Source: Branchiostoma floridae (taxonomy: Eukaryota; Chordata; Leptocardii; Amphioxiformes; Branchiostomatidae). Taken from it: a stretch of DNA of 64,000 nt. Both the position numbers and the translations under genes were made by a program. Under the pieces are notes generated by a model. The model saw only the letters and a list, made by a program, of their open reading frames with translations, did no database searches and was not told the origin of the DNA. Below, one piece after another: positions 44,801-51,122 of this stretch (position 1 is its first letter; every line of letters begins with the position of its first letter). Where the stretch lies: the NCBI RefSeq assembly GCF_000003815.2, contig NC_049990.1, positions 17,376,532 through 17,440,531 of the forward strand. Direction: 5' to 3'.

Positions 44801-47571
44801 ACAAATATGAATATCTACCAATCCCCGCACGAGTTATCCTCCTTCTAGTAAGTTACGACCAAAAAGGCCCACTGCAGTTCAAAACAAGCCACCAGGAGGC
44901 CCAAACATGCACGCCCCCCCCCCCCCTACCCAAAGATATATCTACTACTCAACAATCGTGAACCTGGCACTTGAGGAAAATTTTACCACGAACTTCCGCT
45001 GCAGTACCGTAACTCGCCGCTAGGAGGTTTATTATCGAACTTGACCTTCATTCTGGCAACCGCCACATAATTACCTAAAATCATGCAAAACAATCCACAG
45101 TGTCTCGGGTTATCTTGTACGCAAACACTCACACAAACACACTCCGCCCACAAGTGCCGACCGAAAGCTCCGGGTAAACCGTTTTCGAACAGGACCTTCA
45201 TTTCTGAAACCGCTACTCAAATACCAAATACCATGAATGTCAATCCACAGCTACTCTATATGCTGTTGACCTACATATAGAGACACAACATCATGACCCG
45301 ACTCAAAGCATAACCTTGCCATTCTGGCGAAGGTAATAAGCACTTCATCAGGGCACGCAGCTGCTTTATTTTCCCTTGAGTCATCATTGTATTATTGTCT
45401 ACTGAAGCCAAGCGTTTCCCGGGAGACACCATGTCTATCCGTCTTGCGATCGTCTCAACCGCAGCGGGCTTCTTTTGGGAGCCCCCGCCGGTAGGTTTCC
45501 TTCCTGTTTCTAAGGATCTCTTATACTGACACCATATTGCTGTTCTATTCTATTTCTATTGAACACAGTTGGTTGCCGGGCTTTCTGATTGTCTTTTTCA
45601 GAGCGCCCCCCACCCACTCACACGCAATTACGCAGCCGCCCAGGTGTGCAGACAAACAAACATTACCGGAGAAGATACCTAAGATTCCATCAAGATGCCT
45701 CCTAAAAAGAATTATACCAATCCTGAGGAAGAATTTGTGAGTGTCACTTTCATGAAGGAACTGTTAGACCAACAGAAACTATACTACAAGGACCTTTTAG
45801 ACAGACAAGAACAGAACTTTCGATCTTTCGTGCAAATAATTACTGACTCTACTAACCAAAGAATGGACAACCTACTGCGAGAAATACAGGATTTGAAATC
45901 CAGCTTACTTCCCAAGATGAACTGAAAGACCTAAAGGCCGACAAGGATAGCAATCTGAAGAAGATAAAGCAGTTAGAATCATCCATGGCCATACTCGACA
46001 ACATGTAAGTGATCTGATAGCACCCCTGATATCAGACTCTTCTTCCTATAACCTTCGTAATAAAAACAACCTCATCATGATCATCAAACAACCTACTATC
46101 ACTAAGATGTACCACAAATCGCTTTAAGAAATCGGTTATTCCCTATCCAACGCATCACTGGAACAACGATACCGTATAGTTTATATAGTCTTTCTCATTT
46201 TAAGAAAAAAAGATATCAATCTTTGCGCCCTGTCACATACTTTAGCATAGGTTTTCCTTTCACTTGCGTTGTTCTCTCTCGTTTTTACGAAGTTACTTAT
46301 AGCGTAAAGTTCAACGTGTACTCCCTTCACCTTGTCACTAGTCTTGTTTGCACCTGTGGCCAGCCTTGTGAAAATACTCATCATTATTTGTGCTCTGGCC
46401 CAACTACATGTACAGTAAATACCGTAGCAACCTTCTCAGCAATCTACATAATATGCTGGTATGATATGCCAGAAACCTGGATGATCTTCCTAATAATGCC
46501 TTAGTCCACTTAATGCTTCGAGGTTCTGCATTCCAATCCAACTCAATTAACACCAAACTTCTATAGTATTTACTGTAAAATCATTCATAATAGAAACTGA
46601 AAAAAATTGTATGTTTTGTTCTCATATTGAATTACTGTGTCTAAAGCAGAGAATATTTGAATCTTAAAGATTCACTATAGTAGTACTTATCAATCAATCA
46701 ATCAACCGGTCGCGTACTTATGGTATGATTTATTTAAAAGTATTCAGTTTGGGATTTGGGGCCTTATTCAGACCATAAATACACATTTGGACTCACGCGC
46801 CATGGTATGAAAGGCAAATGACCTAACATTCAGTTTCCTTGTAGCTTCAAGACTAGTCCATTTTGCACAGGGAGCTTGAAGAGATGTTGACACTTGTACG
46901 TCGATGACGATTAATCACGATGAAGATTTGAAATCCAGGTAATAAGATTCGCAAAAAAAGCAGTTACTCAAGCAACCGGATATTATTTTGGAAACGGTCT
47001 GACGTTTCAAGCAACTACGCATTACTTGTATTGGGATGTAATTGTAATATATCGGGTAACCACATCCATAACTTTTCTTGCATTTAATGTGACTTTGCAT
47101 AGCTATGGTAAGAAGTGTGGGCAGGAAACGTACCTTTTTGGCACCTTGTCGACTGCTTTGAAAAAGTTCTCGAGCCTTTTGCAGTGCTGCGCCGGTATTC
47201 GTCATTCCTCCCGTGTAACCAACACTACCTAGTGAAGGTCGCAATTCACATTTCGAATTGCCTGGCCAACCGCCCATCTGATGTATGAGTACATCTACAC
47301 CAGAAGCATAACGGATGAGAGACACCTGGGCTCCGTCCACGTATACGTTGATTTCGTTGAGAAGATTCCTGACGAATCTGACTTCTTTTCCGAAGTCAGA
47401 CGAACCTACACTTCCGGATGAGTCCAGGACAAATACTATGTCAGTCTCTGTGTCTATCATTGGGGCCTGTATTGTTGATTTCACTCGTTGTGTAAAATAT
47501 TGACCATCACACGTCTCAAGATATAGTAGCAATATCGCACAAAGAAGGCAGAAACGCAACGCGTTCCCCAT
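5405..47571 (-). CDS. SVEP1: SVEP1/polydom-like secreted multidomain protein (whole gene, 32 exons)
   Basis: Gene span from ATG (47569-47571) to TAG (5405-5407). Joining the 32 exons listed below gives 6114 bases, an unbroken frame of 2037 residues. Order with rough residues: signal peptide 1-24; vWA 45-215; EGF-like 220-269; GCC2/GCC3-type 270-326; sushi 327-530 (three); HYR 531-691 (two); sushi 692-758; linker 759-920; GCC2/GCC3-type 920-1097; EGF 1098-1325; pentraxin/LamG 1326-1534; EGF 1535-1659; sushi 1660-1719; EGF 1720-1846; sushi 1847-2037 (three). This is the vertebrate SVEP1 order; SVEP1 is an extracellular-matrix ligand of integrin alpha9beta1 and of PEAR1/Tie1 pathways. Human SVEP1 is about 3570 residues because of a long sushi array after the pentraxin domain, which is short here. 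Orthology is inferred from architecture; missed small exons are possible. Confidence 0.85.
5734..5907 (-). CDS. SVEP1: SVEP1-like exon 31: sushi domain
   Basis: Phase 1-1, 58 codons. [39 protein letters not shown] and PYCIG. Donor GTAAGG. Confidence 0.92.
6471..6659 (-). CDS. SVEP1: SVEP1-like exon 30: sushi domain
   Basis: Phase 1-1, 63 codons. [40 protein letters not shown] and TYCKG. First of the three C-terminal sushi domains. Donor GTAAGA. Confidence 0.92.
6822..6906. repeat. (CT)n(AT)n compound microsatellite
   Basis: A perfect CT run passes directly into a TA run of about 50 bases, inside intron 29 of the SVEP1-like gene. Likely polymorphic in length. Confidence 0.95.
7114..7233 (-). 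CDS. SVEP1: SVEP1-like exon 29: calcium-binding EGF
   Basis: Phase 1-1, 40 codons. [33 protein letters not shown]; the third EGF in a row. The next intron carries a (CT)n(AT)n microsatellite. Confidence 0.9.
7439..7576 (-). CDS. SVEP1: SVEP1-like exon 28: calcium-binding EGF
   Basis: Phase 1-1, 46 codons. [36 protein letters not shown] and GGRCIG form a cbEGF with a long first loop. Donor GTAAGA. Confidence 0.93.
7927..8049 (-). CDS. SVEP1: SVEP1-like exon 27: calcium-binding EGF
   Basis: Phase 1-1, 41 codons. [34 protein letters not shown]: a canonical single-exon cbEGF with the DIDEC calcium motif. Donor GTAAGA. Confidence 0.93.
8298..8477 (-). CDS. SVEP1: SVEP1-like exon 26: sushi domain
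   Basis: Phase 1-1, 60 codons. [40 protein letters not shown] and TVCAG: standard sushi spacing. Donor GTAATT. Confidence 0.92.
8787..8948 (-). CDS. SVEP1: SVEP1-like exon 25: EGF repeat
   Basis: Phase 1-1, 54 codons. [15 protein letters not shown] completes an irregular EGF, then [14 protein letters not shown] and [13 protein letters not shown] form a full EGF. Donor GTATGG. Confidence 0.86.
9618..9830 (-). CDS. SVEP1: SVEP1-like exon 24: EGF repeats
   Basis: Phase 1-1, 71 codons. [17 protein letters not shown]... [11 protein letters not shown] is one [19 protein letters not shown]... CACSPGFTG is a second that lacks its usual sixth cysteine at the exon end and must borrow one from exon 25. 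Confidence 0.88.
10186..10340 (-). CDS. SVEP1: SVEP1-like exon 23: pentraxin/LamG C-terminal segment
   Basis: Phase 2 in, phase 1 out. [20 protein letters not shown] closes the pentraxin fold (LW...L....I); [18 protein letters not shown] matches the pentraxin end (W.DF..G..G.V.....S.FC). Confidence 0.92.
10581..10746 (-). CDS. SVEP1: SVEP1-like exon 22: pentraxin/LamG middle segment
   Basis: Phase 1 in, phase 2 out. [15 protein letters not shown] and [20 protein letters not shown] match the conserved pentraxin core ([11 protein letters not shown]); acidic residues in this loop are calcium ligands in pentraxins. Donor GTAGGT. Confidence 0.93.
11039..11148. repeat. 49-bp direct repeat touching the exon 21 splice donor
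   Basis: A segment ending GGAAATGTGCCATAATTT occurs at 11039-11087 and again at 11101-11148. The copy next to the exon carries the real donor (minus-strand GTAAAT); in the other copy the equivalent bases read AGAAAT and cannot serve as a donor. Confidence 0.85.
11151..11456 (-). CDS. SVEP1: SVEP1-like exon 21: N-terminal part of pentraxin/LamG domain
   Basis: Phase 1-1, 102 codons. [32 protein letters not shown] and [15 protein letters not shown] are pentraxin-fold strands (FT..FW, FSYAT, W.HI..TW). The donor (GTAAAT) lies in the second copy of a 49-bp tandem repeat. Confidence 0.9.
11893..12077 (-). CDS. SVEP1: SVEP1-like exon 20: EGF repeats
   Basis: Phase 2 in, phase 1 out. [20 protein letters not shown] then [19 protein letters not shown] and [14 protein letters not shown]; the last EGF before the pentraxin domain. 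Donor GTAGGT. Confidence 0.9.
12329..12543 (-). CDS. SVEP1: SVEP1-like exon 19: EGF repeats
   Basis: Phase 0 in, phase 2 out. [47 protein letters not shown] and [13 protein letters not shown]: the end of one EGF, a full repeat and the start of another. Donor GTATGT. Confidence 0.9.
12851..12963 (-). CDS. SVEP1: SVEP1-like exon 18: EGF repeats (end of one, start of another)
   Basis: Phase 1 in, phase 0 out. [13 protein letters not shown] closes the EGF opened in exon 17; [17 protein letters not shown] opens the next. Donor GTGTGT is weaker than its neighbours. Confidence 0.82.
13470..13640 (-). CDS. SVEP1: SVEP1-like exon 17: one calcium-binding-type EGF and the start of the next
   Basis: Phase 1-1. 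[19 protein letters not shown]... [11 protein letters not shown] is a full cbEGF-type repeat, then [18 protein letters not shown] begins a second one finished by exon 18. Donor GTAAGT. Confidence 0.9.
14078..14239 (-). CDS. SVEP1: SVEP1-like exon 16: GCC2/GCC3-type repeat
   Basis: 162 bases, phase 1-1. [35 protein letters not shown] and [12 protein letters not shown]. It is the third consecutive exon of identical size and phase. Donor GTAAGG. Confidence 0.88.
14538..14699 (-). CDS. SVEP1: SVEP1-like exon 15: GCC2/GCC3-type repeat
   Basis: 162 bases, phase 1-1. [36 protein letters not shown] and GATSQDSCQ give a clear GCC2/GCC3 repeat. Donor GTAATT. Confidence 0.88.
15441..15602 (-). CDS. SVEP1: SVEP1-like exon 14: GCC2/GCC3-type repeat
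   Basis: Phase 1-1, exactly 162 bases. [35 protein letters not shown] and NYTECKG show the G(S/T)(F/Y)......C..CP.G.YQ pattern. The next two exons have the same length and phase, indicating exon duplication. Confidence 0.86.
15817..16033 (-). CDS. SVEP1: SVEP1-like exon 13: linker and start of GCC2/GCC3-type repeat
   Basis: Phase 0 in, phase 1 out. A helical-looking stretch ([20 protein letters not shown]) is followed by [18 protein letters not shown], the opening of a cysteine-rich repeat that continues in exon 14. Donor GTGAGT. Confidence 0.82.
16447..16760 (-). CDS. SVEP1: SVEP1-like exon 12: linker with dibasic processing site
   Basis: Phase 1 in, phase 0 out. It encodes a non-modular region with spaced cysteines ([28 protein letters not shown]) and then [16 protein letters not shown] (about residues 834-837) fits a furin-type R-x-K/R-R site. 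The same place in SVEP1 is also non-modular. Function unknown. Confidence 0.82.
16900..17100 (-). CDS. SVEP1: SVEP1-like exon 11: sushi domain
   Basis: Phase 1-1, 67 codons. [36 protein letters not shown] and WPDC; the insertion before the last cysteine ([12 protein letters not shown]) is as in the fourth sushi of SVEP1. Donor GTATGT. Confidence 0.84.
18457..18840. repeat. Left subterminal array of TTACCGG/GGTAAAT words in element 1
   Basis: Dozens of copies of TTTACC, CATTTACCGG and the complement GGTAAATG in both orientations, spaced irregularly by 10-30 bases. In plant CACTA elements such arrays bind the element-encoded DNA-binding protein; here that role is inference. Confidence 0.85.
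21488..22014. repeat. 13-bp minisatellite, about 40 units
   Basis: Tandem unit TTCTTATGTGGGG with a T/C switch at position 2 (TTC or TCC). Because 13 is not a multiple of 3 and the unit has no stop in any plus-strand frame, all three plus frames stay open for about 180 codons, producing artificial proteins of period 13 residues. It lies inside element 1. Confidence 0.97.
23040..24451. repeat. 705-bp tandem duplication
   Basis: Copies 23040-23741 and 23745-24451 separated by TAC. They appear identical except for a TTAC insertion and one extra T in a T-run in the second copy. A 102-codon plus-strand frame in the first copy becomes 125 codons in the second because of the 4-base insertion, which argues against coding. 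Either a very recent duplication or two haplotypes joined in assembly. Confidence 0.93.
25376..25661. repeat. Short repeat with hairpin ends (ACCTTC...GAAGGT family)
   Basis: The ends read GTACCTTCTGTGAAGGTAAC and TAACCTTCTTGGCGAAGGTA, each self-complementary. Inside is CGGAAGTTCCGCTGCAGTAC, which recurs in the larger related repeat at 43905-45338. Probably a non-autonomous DNA element family. Confidence 0.5.
25832..25940 (-). CDS. SVEP1: SVEP1-like exon 10: second half of HYR domain 2
   Basis: Phase 0 in, phase 1 out. [20 protein letters not shown] then [15 protein letters not shown] completes the HYR fold (V.Y.A.D..GN...C.F.V). It is followed by an 8.7-kb intron containing the 3.9-kb transposon and the 705-bp tandem duplication. 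Confidence 0.87.
26401..26531 (-). CDS. SVEP1: SVEP1-like exon 9: first half of HYR domain 2
   Basis: Phase 1 in, phase 0 out. [19 protein letters not shown] and [16 protein letters not shown] are the start of a HYR domain, with the W.EP.F.DN motif. It ends LRIFK at donor GTAACA. The plus-strand exon at 41435-41564 is its diverged counterpart. Confidence 0.88.
26797..27039 (-). CDS. SVEP1: SVEP1-like exon 8: HYR domain 1
   Basis: Phase 1-1, 81 codons encoding one complete HYR (hyalin repeat) domain: [54 protein letters not shown] and [13 protein letters not shown] is an Ig-like adhesion fold; the cysteine pair is present. A diverged partner exon lies on the plus strand at 40840-41073. Confidence 0.9.
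27454..27678 (-). CDS. SVEP1: SVEP1-like exon 7: sushi domain
   Basis: Phase 1-1, 75 codons. [32 protein letters not shown] and [12 protein letters not shown] form the third sushi, longer than average, with an extra cysteine pair. Donor GTAGTA. Confidence 0.85.
27970..28146 (-). CDS. SVEP1: SVEP1-like exon 6: sushi domain
   Basis: Phase 1-1, 59 codons. [39 protein letters not shown] and AFC define a sushi domain with one extra cysteine pair (INC and SEC). Donor GTAATT. Confidence 0.87.
28740..28949 (-). CDS. SVEP1: SVEP1-like exon 5: sushi (CCP) domain
   Basis: Phase 1-1, 70 codons. Four cysteines and the tryptophan follow sushi spacing: [34 protein letters not shown] and VACT. A slightly long last loop resembles the first sushi of SVEP1. 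Donor GTACGT. Confidence 0.85.
29446..29616 (-). CDS. SVEP1: SVEP1-like exon 4: GCC2/GCC3 (ephrin-receptor-like) cysteine-rich repeat
   Basis: Phase 1-1, 57 codons. It reads [20 protein letters not shown] then [19 protein letters not shown], the GTY...C..CP...T pattern of GCC2/GCC3 or ephrin-receptor-like repeats, ending NGGRNCE before donor GTAAGT. Confidence 0.8.
30132..30281 (-). CDS. SVEP1: SVEP1-like exon 3: EGF-like module
   Basis: Phase 1 in and out. The translation contains [20 protein letters not shown] and [15 protein letters not shown], an EGF-like cysteine pattern between vWA and the first GCC2/GCC3-type repeat. The intron before it is about 11.7 kb, so an undetected exon in between cannot be excluded, but the phase joins exactly to exon 2. 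Confidence 0.75.
31735..31957 (-). mobile_element. tRNA-derived SINE
   Basis: On the minus strand a tRNA-like head has an A box (TGGCCGAGTGG) and a B box (GTTCGATCC near 31895-31905) about 40 bases apart, the internal RNA polymerase III promoter. A tRNA-unrelated body follows (to about 31735). Anticodon stem pairing is poor, so it is not a functional tRNA. The 3' limit is approximate. Confidence 0.72.
31979..32043. repeat. Polypurine tract
   Basis: About 65 bases of G and A with hardly any pyrimidine (GGAAGAGGGAAGGAGG and similar), able in principle to form triplex DNA. It sits directly beside the SINE head. Confidence 0.9.
33785..34035 (+). pseudogene. Penelope-like retroelement fragment (C-terminal endonuclease region)
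   Basis: With a frameshift and an internal stop, the plus strand reads EEDKFVES and then [22 protein letters not shown], followed by [15 protein letters not shown]. The R.VKEAIY.R...P.LNR.G pattern is typical of the C-terminal GIY-YIG-type region of Penelope-like retroelements. Heavily decayed; similar blocks occur in other retroelements, so the class is tentative. Confidence 0.55.
34530..34870. repeat. Repeat with hairpin end (ACCTCCATG..CATGGAGGT type)
   Basis: Begins TTTACCTCCATGAAAAATGG followed by AGGTATAG and a TGTGTCTGTGTG-rich segment, similar to the left end of the repeat at 43905. The right limit is uncertain. A minus-strand 121-codon frame here (34688-35053) is repeat-derived. Confidence 0.45.
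35202..35252 (+). ncRNA. Hammerhead-ribozyme-like motif
   Basis: CTGAAGA (35202-35208), then a stem GAGTGA / TCACTC closing a 6-base loop, then GAAAC (35228-35232). CUGANGA-stem-GAAA is the catalytic core of hammerhead ribozymes, and Penelope-like elements are known to carry minimal hammerheads. It lies 1.2 kb after the Penelope-like fragment in the same orientation. Stem III and the cleavage triplet are not clear (a CGGA / TCCG pairing follows), so activity is uncertain. Confidence 0.35.
35395..35965. repeat. CA-rich higher-order satellite
   Basis: Four units of roughly 110-140 bases, each made of a (CA)n run plus a conserved segment resembling CAGTAACAACCAGTACTAAA followed by a GCTGCT.TGAGTCA segment (near 35425, 35530, 35665 and 35805). 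Long open frames here are artefacts of the dinucleotide repeat. Confidence 0.88.
36651..37472. mobile_element. Candidate terminal-inverted-repeat element
   Basis: TAATACCCGCCTCACATTA (36651-36669) faces its inverted copy at 37454-37472 with 18 of 19 bases matching. The 822-bp interior is CpG-rich, with a direct repeat TCGGGCGACGTTC near 37023. No target duplication is evident and no transposase is seen; the inner ends continue as weaker inverted similarity. Confidence 0.45.
37566..38935 (+). mobile_element. Internally deleted LINE 1 (endonuclease start joined to C-terminal finger)
   Basis: A GC-rich 5' leader (from about 37566) is followed by an apurinic-endonuclease-like start ([16 protein letters not shown], 38319 onward; IAVLQET is the EEP catalytic block). 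Near 38592 it jumps into the far end of the reverse-transcriptase protein: [20 protein letters not shown], then after a TAG the zinc-finger ending [20 protein letters not shown]. The reverse-transcriptase core, several kilobases in an intact element, is absent. Non-functional. Confidence 0.8.
40140..40421 (+). CDS. Unidentified 93-codon open frame
   Basis: The translated segment [20 protein letters not shown] then [20 protein letters not shown] looks protein-like (amphipathic, charged), unlike the surrounding AT-rich translations. No splice sites, promoter or known domain were recognised. It may be a decayed transposon protein or chance. Confidence 0.15.
   Translation: MRKMPFLRIVLPVALIKIKNQKIPKTKRFICLSDGEKYKNREFSMALAAHLIKSMVKLKAFLETKKIVFGSRIETKQLSQFKREVSNYLKLRI
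40840..41073 (+). CDS. Opposite-strand HYR exon A
   Basis: Acceptor CCAATGTAG, phase 1-1, 78 codons, donor GTATGT. It translates to [20 protein letters not shown] then [18 protein letters not shown] and FLVEIRG, aligned throughout with minus-strand exon 8 at roughly half identity. The second HYR cysteine (SCYF in exon 8) is replaced (SGNF). The frame is intact, so this is an old but undamaged paralogous exon inside the intron of the SVEP1-like gene. Confidence 0.72.
41435..41564 (+). CDS. Opposite-strand HYR exon B
   Basis: Acceptor TTGTACAG, phase 1 in, donor GTGAGT in phase 2. It reads [20 protein letters not shown] then [20 protein letters not shown], the first half of a second HYR domain, equivalent to minus-strand exon 9 (phase 0 there). 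The order A-B is the same as exons 8-9 but inverted relative to the host gene. No third exon was found before 41967, where the minus-strand vWA exon begins. Confidence 0.72.
41967..42186 (-). CDS. SVEP1: SVEP1-like exon 2: C-terminal vWA half
   Basis: Opens in phase 0 after CACGTAG with [12 protein letters not shown]; the LLTDG motif supplies the third vWA metal-site aspartate (D153). It continues through [20 protein letters not shown] to IRG and ends in phase 1 at GTAAGT. Together with exon 1 the vWA fold is complete. Two HYR exons on the opposite strand lie only 0.4-1.1 kb further along this intron. Confidence 0.88.
43905..45338. mobile_element. Hairpin-ended repeat element, about 1.4 kb
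   Basis: Left end TTTACCTTCATGAAATGCCA then TGGAGGTTAT; right end ATAACCTTGCCATTCTGGCG then AAGGTAAT, the inverse of the left with mismatches. The interior holds a (GTCT)n run near 43960 and two CTGCAGTACCGTAAC-type blocks. It may be several nested copies. No transposase was recognised. Confidence 0.5.
45400..46710 (+). mobile_element. Internally deleted LINE 2 (ORF1 start joined to ORF2 end)
   Basis: A leader from about 45400, then at 45695 [20 protein letters not shown] and a coiled-coil stretch ([20 protein letters not shown]) typical of LINE ORF1 starts; the coiled coil continues after a stop or frameshift near 45925. From about 46336 the frame reads [17 protein letters not shown], the C-terminal CCHC-like end of a LINE ORF2. 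A (CAAT)n tail at 46690-46706 marks the 3' end. The rest of ORF1 and nearly all of ORF2 are missing. Confidence 0.7.
47134..47571 (-). CDS. SVEP1: SVEP1-like exon 1: signal peptide and N-terminal vWA half
   Basis: Starts [20 protein letters not shown], a typical signal peptide cleaved near residue 24. The vWA domain begins at residue 45 with [17 protein letters not shown]50-x-S52-x-S54 is the metal-ion-dependent adhesion site. Ends in phase 0 at donor GTACGT. The longer frame beginning at 47640 is rejected because it would run through the TATA box and bury the signal peptide. Confidence 0.88.
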
Positions 47572-47626
47572 TTTGAAGCGTTCTAAGGCCCAGGCCAACC
47601 TGGTACCAGCTGTTAATGGGGCGGCA

Positions 47627-47666
47627 TTTATACACCCCATCAGTCTCAGGTCTAAATTCTTATTGG
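47627..47666 (-). promoter_or_regulatory. Core promoter of the SVEP1-like gene (CCAAT and TATA boxes)
   Basis: On the minus strand a CCAAT box (47662-47666) precedes a TATA box reading GTGTATAAATG (TATAAA at 47627-47632), 56 bases before the ATG. A start site about 30 bases after the TATA box (near 47600) would give a leader of about 30 bases. The spacing suits a focused TATA promoter. An upstream in-frame ATG at 47640 overlaps the promoter and is unlikely to be used. Confidence 0.6.
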
Positions 47667-47671
47667 TTGAG

Positions 47672-50557
47672 GCGACTAATCGGTAAACATGTTTACAACT
47701 GTTGACAGTTTAACCTGTAAGGTATGCAGTTTAAGTTCTGGAAGTTGCCAAGGTACCATAGATGGATATATGACCTAATTTTAAGAAATAAGTAGCTTTA
47801 GGGTTGTTTTTTTTAATCACAAGAAGAGTTCATTCAAGTTACCCATGTGTTTATATGTACACATCATTTTATTTGGTAATAGTTCCAACCTTCTCAACCA
47901 AAAGAAAACCTGTTTGTCTAACGAAAATAATAGTGGTCGTTATTTAATAAGGCGGATATTTCTTTACTTTATAGAGTATGTTTATATGTTTCTGACTTGT
48001 TCAATAAACGTTTAACGATACATTGTATTCACATCCAATTAACTGACAAATTCCACGAATTACTGTAATTCACCATAATGACATTGCAATTATGATGTAA
48101 ATTCATTTGCAAGACTTTTATCTTTTAATGTTCCGCTTTTTCTGAGCATTTGAGACGTTTGAAAAAGTCCTATAATAAAAACTTCAGGTGTTATAAAATC
48201 CATTAGATTGATTATCATTATTTGCTAAAACAAATGAAGATGTAATGATTTGCTGAAAGAAATTGTTTATTTACACAATTTGCATTCACGTTAAGCTATT
48301 TGCATAGCTAAAATCATACTGATACGTCGACTGTCTATTGTGTTTTACAAGTATCAACCAAACTATTCCTGTAGTTTAAAAAACAACCGCTTGGGGGCCG
48401 AAACCTAAACCAAGGAGGTTGTATATAGAACCCCCTTGCCTAAACCAATTACTTTCTGCTACAAGAGCTTCCTATGTCTTAAAGAATCAAGATCATAAAA
48501 TGTCCCAACTATGCGATATCAAGACCCCTAATATCTTCTGCTATACCGCGGAAAGCCACTTAGCGGCCAATAATCAAACCATTTAAATTGGATAGTTGGT
48601 ATACAACATTAAAATTCTACTGATACAAGATACATGCAACAATAATGCAATTTTTCTGAGTAAGGGGACATTGTATAAGCTTAGTAAGAATCCGTCCATC
48701 TTCATCTCTGGCTCATAATTGAAAAAAATCGTCTTGAAATGACTATTTTGGGCATTGTATGAATTTTAGGTTACTGACAACGAGTCGAGATACGGGGTCA
48801 TGAACCAGGAACATTTGATTAAGATAGCCATCTGTTTTCATGTGGATGACAAACAGAATTTATCGAATACCAAACATGTTATTCAATTTCCTAGACGAAA
48901 AACAAGTTTGCACAAGGCGGCAAAGGCGTCACCTAGCAAATGCCGTACAATGCGATGTGTTTTGTTAAGCCCTTACATAGTAAATCTTGTGCCACATGAT
49001 GTAATTTTTACATCGCCCTGCCCATGATGAAATAATGCTGATAAAAATTGCTGAGTCGTAATCCGAGGTCATAAAGCGGGAACATTTGCATAAGATTCCT
49101 ATTTTTCATTCGGGTAAGAATTTACGAGCTGCATGTCAATCAACTTCTACGACAAAAACAAGTTTGCGCAAGGTGACAAAGCCTTTGGCCGAAAAGTGTC
49201 CTGTGTTTTGTAGATATACTGACGTTACATCTCACGAGGTATTTGTTACAAGTAAAAAAAATATGTCAACTCTGTCATGCTTTTTTTTCATCTGGTAAAT
49301 ATATATATTTTTGAAATCACAGTCTGTAATTCAAAGGTATCAGTGTGAATTTGACGTCAATAGTAAATATTTCAATCGTTTGCATAACGATGCTTTTGAA
49401 ATCTTTCCATGATAAGAGTAAATCATATCTTTTAAGGACTTTCAAACAATAGAGCCATCAACAAGTCGTGTCTGTCTCAATTGAGGATTATCCTTATCCC
49501 CATAGATGGTAAATATGACATGTACAATTGCATGAATTGAGTGAGATCAATCTATGAGTAAACACTGACATTGCCATAAGCATGCATGTTGCATAAGGTG
49601 TCCGGAATTAGGAGAGCTTCAATCACAGTCGCCCTTCACGCAAAAATGACCAATTGCTTGCTTGAACAATTTCGATTAATTTACATCTGGAGGGGCTGAA
49701 ACGTTTTCGACAATTATATTAGATGAGGAACAGATAACAAAAGTAAACTTGGGTTCCATGAACACGTATCTTCGTCAACTAATCATGATTTTATTCAAGT
49801 TATTTGTCTTTTTGTAGTGATAGATAATCCCGATTATCAACAAAAAGAATGATTATGTACATTTTGTTCTGATGCCCTTTAACATGAAAAGTCAAGAATT
49901 CCCATACTCCTATTGTGGAAAGGCTTAATTAACTACTTCAAGTATAGACGGTCGTAATGATTAAGATTGACGCTGAAAACGTCAAATCCAAACTGAAACC
50001 CCTAACAGAACGAAACAGATATGTAATCACATAAAATGATGTAAATTATAAAGTAGAGATTCGTGCAATTAGAAAATAGATCATCCTCCATAGAACACAT
50101 TGGCTTCTTAAGGTATTGTGTCAGACCAAAAAAGATATGTTTGCTGTCTCGTCCTTAATTTATAACGTTTTTAATGGGGCAATCGTAACGACAGTATGGA
50201 AAATAGTAAGAAACCTTTTTTTATTATTCAAAAGTTTTCATTAACATTTACAATGTCTGTGTCACGACGCATATTGAAAAGATATATGCCTTTCTATGAC
50301 ATAAACATTACGCATTCTTGATCTCTTTTTAGCATTTAAGGACAAAGATATTCATTTCAACTGGTATCCATCCCCCTATATAGATAAATCAATACATCTC
50401 CAACATCTGACAACAATTCTTTTTTTGACGTGGTATTACTTGCATTATATTGGCTTTTTACATGAGATATAACGTCATATACTTCACGAGATTTTTCGAA
50501 TATACAGTAAGACAGTTCAAATCTTTTTGTTTCTATGTTGAAAAAATTAAAAAGCAG
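47672..50557. other. Upstream intergenic DNA with decayed MITE ends
   Basis: No exon recognised. Single ends of the GGTCATGAACC MITE family occur at 48784-48930 and 49052-49170; the rest is AT-rich unique sequence. Confidence 0.5.
48784..49170. repeat. Two partial copies of the foldback MITE family
   Basis: GGTCATGAACCAGGAACATT (48798) and GGTCATAAAGCGGGAACATT (49070) followed in each case by an ACAAGTTTGC.CAAGG block, the same order as in the full copies at 54.6, 55.3 and 57.8 kb. The opposite ends are missing. Confidence 0.7.
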
Positions 50558-51122
50558 ATGGTCCTACAAGAGTCATTTGACGTTGACGAATTTCTCTCAG
50601 GTCTGATTGTTGCTGTTGTTTTAATGAAAATCCATCTGCAAATTATGCACTTTGCTTTCACAGCACGAAAACGAATATTTAAGAATACTTTCCGAGATAC
50701 TTAAATGTAGCCTAAAGGTGGGAAAATATTTCCGCAGAGTTTACGGTATCGTAAAGACCACGGAAACCATGGTTTTACATTTCCGTAACCTTTCCGTATT
50801 CGTTAAGGCAGATTAAATACATGTAATATCTTTACATAACCTTTAAGCATCCTTATATGCGCCGTATATGAAACGGGTATTGCTTATGTACAGAAAACAT
50901 CTACAGGCTTTGAACCGACCATACGTTCACATACAATCAGTTAACCTTCGCCTTTTTTTTATTTTCGTGGTTCTCTAAGGTGGAAATTACCAATAGGAGA
51001 TGATATATTTTCATTGCCCTTCCGTTACAATTGATCTCATTTTACATACTCTTATCAGTATAGGTCTATGGAGACCTCCCCCTTTTATGTATAGGTATGG
51101 TAGCGTTTATTTCTAAGAAGAG

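Larger units (their letters stand above)
42187..47133. other. Intron 1 of the SVEP1-like gene (4.9 kb)
   Basis: It contains a 1.4-kb hairpin-ended repeat (43905-45338) and an internally deleted LINE (45400-46710). Nothing assignable was seen in 42190-43900, apart from short repeats with CTGCAGTACCGTAAC near 43590. Confidence 0.6.
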
